From assembly GCF_900107435.1 (NCBI RefSeq), contig NZ_FNPZ01000005.1, positions 62,001 through 126,000 on the forward strand: a stretch of DNA of 64,000 nucleotides. Reading direction: 5' to 3'. How positions within the stretch are numbered: the stretch's first letter is position 1; each line of letters begins with the position of its first letter. The translations under genes and the position numbers were made by a program. The stretch comes from Herbiconiux ginsengi (GTDB taxonomy: Bacteria; Actinomycetota; Actinomycetes; Actinomycetales; Microbacteriaceae). The notes beneath the pieces were generated by a model, which was given only the letters and a program-made list of their open reading frames with translations, had not been told where the DNA came from and did no database searches. Below, one piece after another: positions 60,243-64,000 of the stretch.

Positions 60243-60439
60243 GAAGACCGTAGAGTCCGCCTAGTTAGCTATGCAGCCATGCAGAGAGAGTAGCGATCGT
60301 GTCAAGGGAATCGTCGTGCCTCTGCCGCAACTGTCCGTTTTACTTGTCATAAGGTACATTATCAGCGGTGCCGGATTTGGAACTCAGCTGGCGGGCGCTA
60401 ACGGCCGATGCAGATGATGACCGTCACCTGCGCCACTCC

Positions 60440-60672
60440 GAAACGCATGCAGCCCTTGCGCCGCACCTCCACTCTGTGACCGACTGCGTTGACTCCATTG
60501 TCGTTGAGGTTTATCGGTGAGGTGCGAGGCACGCCCTCGGCGCCGCGGGCGGCCGTATCGTCGTCCGCGCCGCCCACGAACTCGCCCGCCGAGGCGGCGG
60601 CGTCGCCGTCGCCGCCATCTGCATCGGTGTCGGCCAGGGCCTCGCCGTCGTGCTCGAACGCTGATTCAACAG
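60440..60672 (+). pseudogene. Thiolase C-terminal remnant
   Basis: The frame reads ...VVEVYR*GARHALGAAGGRI then VVRAAHELARRGGGVAVAAI and CIGVGQGLAVVLER, followed by TGA. This is the C-terminal block of acetyl-CoA acetyltransferases (normally VNVNGGAIALGHPLGASGGR, then AAxCxGxGQG with the catalytic Cys). An in-frame TGA at the GG of the NGG motif and a missing N-terminus show that it is dead. It may be left from a former beta-oxidation operon joined to the genes on the right. Confidence 0.7.
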
Positions 60673-60687
60673 AATAAGGAGTGATTC

Positions 60688-60963
60688 GTGATCGTCATGG
60701 CCAGTGGTCGTTCGCTGACCGAACCCGTCGAGTTGCTCGAGCCGGAACGCTTTGATGACCTGCACGTCGAGCAACCGAGGAATGCACTCATCCCGGCTGG
60801 CCTGCCCCTCGAGGCGCATAAAGATCGGCTTCGCCGCCGGAGACGGCCAGGTCGCCCTGCGAGTGGACTGGCTCGCCTCTCTGCGATGATCGGCTACGCC
60901 ACGAGCAAAGGGTGGGCTGACGACCCGGCCCGCACGGTGACGGCGCACGTGGAGCTTATCTAA
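60688..60963 (+). pseudogene. Frameshifted small gene after the thiolase remnant
   Basis: The frame starts after AAGGAGTG and gives MIVMASGRSLTEPVELLEPE. In the middle it turns Arg-rich, while another frame reads RIKIGFAAGDGQVALRVDWL. The end (AMIGYATSKGWADDPARTVT onwards) is again protein-like. Two compensating frameshifts near 60820 and 60886 explain this. Family not recognised; it was probably co-transcribed with the thiolase. Confidence 0.5.
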
Positions 60964-60998
60964 GCGCCTCGTGTCAGCCGTGATGCGAAGATGTAGGC

Positions 60999-61802
60999 AT
61001 GAGCGACTTCGATGACGACGCGTCCGACCTCGAGGAGAGCCCCTTCTTCGTGCAGTCGCTCGCGAAGGGGCTCTCCGTGATCACGGCGATGGGAACTCAG
61101 CATTCGCAGGTGTCCTTGGCTGACGTCGCCCGTGCGACCTCGCTGACGCGCGCCACCGCGCGACGCCTCGTTCTCACCCTGGAACGGCTCGGCTACGTAC
61201 GCGGCACGGACGGACTGTACTCGCTGACTCCGAAGGTGCTTGAGCTCGGCTTCAGCTTCCTCGGCTCCACGTCGATCCCCGAAGCAGCTCAACCCCATCT
61301 GGAGGCGCTCTCACGCTCGGTGGGAGAATCGACCTCCGCGTCGCTCCTGGACGGCACCGACATCGTCTACGTCGCTCGCGTATCCGCCCGCCGCACCGTG
61401 TCGCTCTCCATCGACATCGGCACCCGCCTGCCCGCCTACGCCACCGCCATGGGGCGAGTGCTCCTCGCGGCCCTGCCCGACCGCGAGCTGAACGAGATGT
61501 TGGCCGGGTTGACTCTGCGACAGCTCACCGAGCGCACAATCAGGAGCAAAGACGCGCTCCACGCTGAGATCGACCGCGTGCGCGAGCAGGGGTGGGCGAT
61601 GGTCGATCAGGAGGCCCTGGAAATCGGGCTGCTCTCCATCGCCGCGCCGGTCTCGCGCGCCGGTCGGGTGGTAGCGGCGATAAACATCTCCTCCTCCGCC
61701 AACCGGGTCGCGGCCGTCGACCTGGTCGCGGAGTTCCGCGCCCCGCTTCTGGCCACCGCCCGGGCAGTCTCGGCAGAGCTGGAGCACCGCGACCTTCGAT
61801 GA
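60999..61802 (+). CDS. IclR-family transcriptional regulator
   Basis: A 267-aa regulator with an N-terminal winged HTH (SLADVARATSLTRATARRLV) and a C-terminal IclR effector domain (SASLLDGTDIVYVARVSARR, RLPAYATAMGRVLLAALPD, EIGLLSIAAPVSRAGRVVAA). It resembles the PcaR/PobR subgroup that controls aromatic-acid catabolism. It stands in front of and in the same direction as the aldehyde dehydrogenase, with a 29-bp palindrome in between that may be its operator. Confidence 0.93.
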   Translation: MSDFDDDASDLEESPFFVQSLAKGLSVITAMGTQHSQVSLADVARATSLTRATARRLVLTLERLGYVRGTDGLYSLTPKVLELGFSFLGSTSIPEAAQPHLEALSRSVGESTSASLLDGTDIVYVARVSARRTVSLSIDIGTRLPAYATAMGRVLLAALPDRELNEMLAGLTLRQLTERTIRSKDALHAEIDRVREQGWAMVDQEALEIGLLSIAAPVSRAGRVVAAINISSSANRVAAVDLVAEFRAPLLATARAVSAELEHRDLR

Positions 61803-61835
61803 CGTACCGGAGGTCGACCGGAGCCGGGGCGCGCT

Positions 61836-61864
61836 TACAGGTGTGCGCATTTCGCACACCTGTA
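61836..61864. promoter_or_regulatory. Long palindromic operator candidate
   Basis: TACAGGTGTGCG-CATTT-CGCACACCTGTA, a perfect 12-bp inverted repeat with a 5-bp spacer, 34 bp after the iclR stop and 66 bp before the aldehyde dehydrogenase start. It suits IclR binding but could also act as a terminator. Confidence 0.6.
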
Positions 61865-61930
61865 CGCAATGCGCTCAGACTGATAGCGTGTACCTGGGTT
61901 TGATTCACACCTACGAAACGGCAGGGACAC

Positions 61931-63400
61931 ATGCGTCACTACGGGCACTACATCAACGGCGAGGAAGTGTCCCCCCACTCCGGGGAGCATTTCTCGACCG
62001 AGAACCCTTTCACGGGCGAGCCATGGGCCATGATCAGCCGCGGCGACGGGATCGACGTTGATCTCGCCGTCGCTGCTGCGAAGCAGGCCGGAGAGGGCGA
62101 ATGGGGAGCGCTCAGTGCGACCGATCGCGGCAGACTGCTCCGCGGACTGGCCGACCTGGTACGGGAGAAGGCACCGCATCTCGCACAGATCGAGATGACA
62201 GACAACGGCAAGCTCTTCGCCGAGGCCCTCGTGCAGGCACGGTACATGAGCGACTACTTCCACTACTACGCCGGCCTGGCCGACAAGGTCGAGGGTCGTG
62301 TGATCCCCACCGACAAAGCGGGCGTCTTCACCTACACGAAGTACGAGCCGAAGGGCGTGATCGGCATCATCACTCCCTGGAACTCGCCACTCTCCCTCGC
62401 CAGCTGGAAGATCGCTCCCGCTCTCGCAGCCGGGTGCACCGTCGTGGTCAAACCGAGCGAGTTCACCTCCGCCTCGACCCTGGAGCTGGTGAGCCTGTTC
62501 GAAGAGGCAGGCTTCCCGCCCGGCGTGATTAATGCCGTGACCGGGTTCGGAGCGGAAGTCGGTGAGCCGCTGGTGGTGCATCCGGATGTCGCGCACATCG
62601 GCTTCACCGGAGGCGGGGAGGCCGGGCGTCGCATCTACTCCTCGGCGGCCTCGCATCTGAAGACCGTGACCTTGGAGCTCGGTGGCAAGTCGCCGAACAT
62701 CATCTTCGACGACGCCGACCTCGATCAGGCCCTCAAGGGTGCCATCGCCGGCATCTTCGCGGCGACCGGGCAGAGCTGTCAGGCGGGTTCCCGCCTGCTC
62801 GTGCAGGAGTCGATCCACGACGAGTTCGTGGAGCGGCTCGTCGCGTACGTCGCCGACATCACGCTTGGGGACCCTGCAGCGGCCGACACCCAGATCGGCC
62901 CGGTGGCCAACCGGCCGCAGTTCGACAAGATCCTGCGCTACATCGACATCGCCACCTCCGAAGGTGCGACCTGCGTCGCCGGGGGCAGAGCGCGTCCGGA
63001 CATCGGATCCGGTCAGTTCATCGAACCGACCATCTTCACCGGGGTCGAGAACGGCATGCGCATCGCCCAGGAGGAGGTGTTCGGCCCGGTTCTGTCCGTG
63101 ATCCCGTTCAAAGACGAGGAAGACGCCATCCGGATCGGGAACGACGTCGTCTTCGGCCTTGCCGGCGCCGTCTGGACCAGGAGCCTGCGGCGAGCGATGC
63201 TCCTAACGGACAAGCTCAAGGCCGGAACGATCTGGGTCAACAACTACCGGGCCACGAGCTTCACCTCGCCCTTCGGGGGCTTCAAGCAGTCGGGTGTGGG
63301 TCGCGAGAGCGGTCAGGAGGCCATCAAGGAATACCTCGAGACCAAGTGCGTCTGGATCTCGAGTGATCTCGACGTCGCCAATCCGTTCGTGAAGCGCTGA
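61931..63400 (+). CDS. Aldehyde dehydrogenase
   Basis: A 489-aa NAD-dependent aldehyde dehydrogenase of the large ALDH family. The general base is in TLELGGKSPNIIFDD, the catalytic Cys in ATGQSCQAGSR, and the C-terminal motif is SPFGGFKQSGVGRESG. Length and blocks fit the betaine/benzaldehyde/semialdehyde-type group. It is the first gene of an operon with an enoyl-CoA hydratase-like gene, so the acid formed may be activated to a CoA ester and further degraded. Probably controlled by the adjacent IclR protein. Confidence 0.93.
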   Translation: MRHYGHYINGEEVSPHSGEHFSTENPFTGEPWAMISRGDGIDVDLAVAAAKQAGEGEWGALSATDRGRLLRGLADLVREKAPHLAQIEMTDNGKLFAEALVQARYMSDYFHYYAGLADKVEGRVIPTDKAGVFTYTKYEPKGVIGIITPWNSPLSLASWKIAPALAAGCTVVVKPSEFTSASTLELVSLFEEAGFPPGVINAVTGFGAEVGEPLVVHPDVAHIGFTGGGEAGRRIYSSAASHLKTVTLELGGKSPNIIFDDADLDQALKGAIAGIFAATGQSCQAGSRLLVQESIHDEFVERLVAYVADITLGDPAAADTQIGPVANRPQFDKILRYIDIATSEGATCVAGGRARPDIGSGQFIEPTIFTGVENGMRIAQEEVFGPVLSVIPFKDEEDAIRIGNDVVFGLAGAVWTRSLRRAMLLTDKLKAGTIWVNNYRATSFTSPFGGFKQSGVGRESGQEAIKEYLETKCVWISSDLDVANPFVKR

Positions 63401-63413
63401 GAGAGGCTGGGGA

Positions 63414-64000
63414 ATGTCCATCGATTTCGACCTGGACGGCAACGCCGCCGTCATCACGATCAACCGCCCGGAGCGTCACAACGCCATGGACGCCGAGCAC
63501 TACGCCGGCCTCTCCGAGGCGTGGACCCGAGTGCGGGACGACAACGACATCCGGGCGGCCATCATCACCGGTGCCGGTGAGAAGTCCTTCACCGCGGGGG
63601 CGGATCTCAAGACCTTCGCCGGTCGCCAGGAGCCCTACGCCGACCTGTGGCTGACCCAGCGAGGGCAATTGCTCAATCGCGGACTCGAGGTCTGGAAGCC
63701 TGTGATCTCCGCCGTCAACGGGTACTGCGTGGGCGGCGGGATGACTCTGCTGTTCGCCACCGACATCCGCGTGGCCGTCGACACGGCGATGTTCAGCATC
63801 TCAGAGGTCAAGCGCGGCCTCATCGCCGCCAACGGCGGAACGCAGCGGGCGCTGCGACAGCTGCCGTACGCGATCGCCATGGAGCTGCTGCTCGTGGGTG
63901 ACAAGCTCAGTGCCGAGGAGGCACTGCGCTGGGGGCTGATTAACAAGGTCGTACCGCGGGCCGACCTGCTCGAGACGGCCTTGGACTACGCCCACCGGAT
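63414..64000 (+). CDS. Enoyl-CoA hydratase/isomerase-family protein (partial)
   Basis: At least 195 codons, cut by the window end. It begins MSIDFDLDGNAAVITINRPE, then SFTAGADLKTF (oxyanion-hole region) and VNGYCVGGGMTLLFATDIRV (second oxyanion-hole region), and KRGLIAANGGTQRALRQLPY. In the last block the usual catalytic Glu positions are not both obvious, so hydratase, isomerase or hydrolase activity is open. The start follows GAGAGGCTGGGGA and is 13 bp after the aldehyde dehydrogenase stop. Confidence 0.92.
   Translation, partial: MSIDFDLDGNAAVITINRPERHNAMDAEHYAGLSEAWTRVRDDNDIRAAIITGAGEKSFTAGADLKTFAGRQEPYADLWLTQRGQLLNRGLEVWKPVISAVNGYCVGGGMTLLFATDIRVAVDTAMFSISEVKRGLIAANGGTQRALRQLPYAIAMELLLVGDKLSAEEALRWGLINKVVPRADLLETALDYAHR

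Overview
The window is high-GC DNA that reads as an actinobacterial (Actinomycetota) catabolic, conjugative plasmid or closely related element. The grounds are the NrdH redoxins, the actinobacterial-type relaxase/MobC pair, an SCO6880-like secretion protein, a DUF4913-like protein, frequent GTG/TTG starts and ATGA/GTGA start-stop overlaps. The genus cannot be fixed from the sequence.

Left catabolic arm (1-13.7 kb): a minus-strand operon encodes an HtaA-like protein, a cytochrome P450, a ferredoxin reductase, a 3Fe-4S ferredoxin and the start of a dehydrogenase, divergent from a TetR regulator. A peptide-type ABC importer follows (lipoprotein, permease, a permease-ATPase fusion, ATPase). Then come an unknown protein, a second TetR, an aldehyde dehydrogenase and an MpaB/latex-clearing-type oxygenase.

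Mobilisation and leading region (13.7-33 kb): relaxase, MobC and a coiled-coil protein run leftwards from a hairpin-rich, oriT-like stretch at 16.75-16.88 kb. To its right are genes suited to establishment in a recipient: two SSBs, two NrdH redoxins, DprA, SRAP, UmuDC, YhcG-type nuclease, ParAB with a centromere-like region, ArdC antirestriction, DUF3846 and ParB-like proteins, and a Fic module broken by a stop codon. Five copies of one structured element lie 81-91 bp upstream of start codons here (nrdH, ssb, nrdH, ardC, parB-like), which suggests a shared leading-region promoter.

Replication (33-38 kb): an RHH-like protein, a RepA-type initiator, a field of about ten 17-bp iterons, a primase-polymerase-like protein whose start lies inside inverted iterons, two possible terminator-ended small RNAs, an RHH protein with palindromic operators and a tandem-HTH protein.

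Transfer apparatus (38.3-50.2 kb): divergent operons encode a peptidoglycan hydrolase, a lipoprotein and a MinD-like ATPase on one side, and a VirB2/VirB6/SCO6880/VirB4/VirD4-like secretion system with a DUF4913-like protein on the other. A fragment resembling a tRNA 3' end and a broken serine recombinase mark the right edge.

Right accessory arm (50.2-64 kb): a translationally coupled cassette encodes a D12-type adenine methyltransferase, an unknown 453-aa protein and a DGQHR-domain protein, with a zinc-ribbon protein upstream. This is a candidate DNA-modification or defence system. A decayed zone with pseudogenes, including a thiolase remnant, follows. The window ends in an IclR regulator, an aldehyde dehydrogenase and a truncated enoyl-CoA hydratase gene, which probably channel an aldehyde to an acyl-CoA route.
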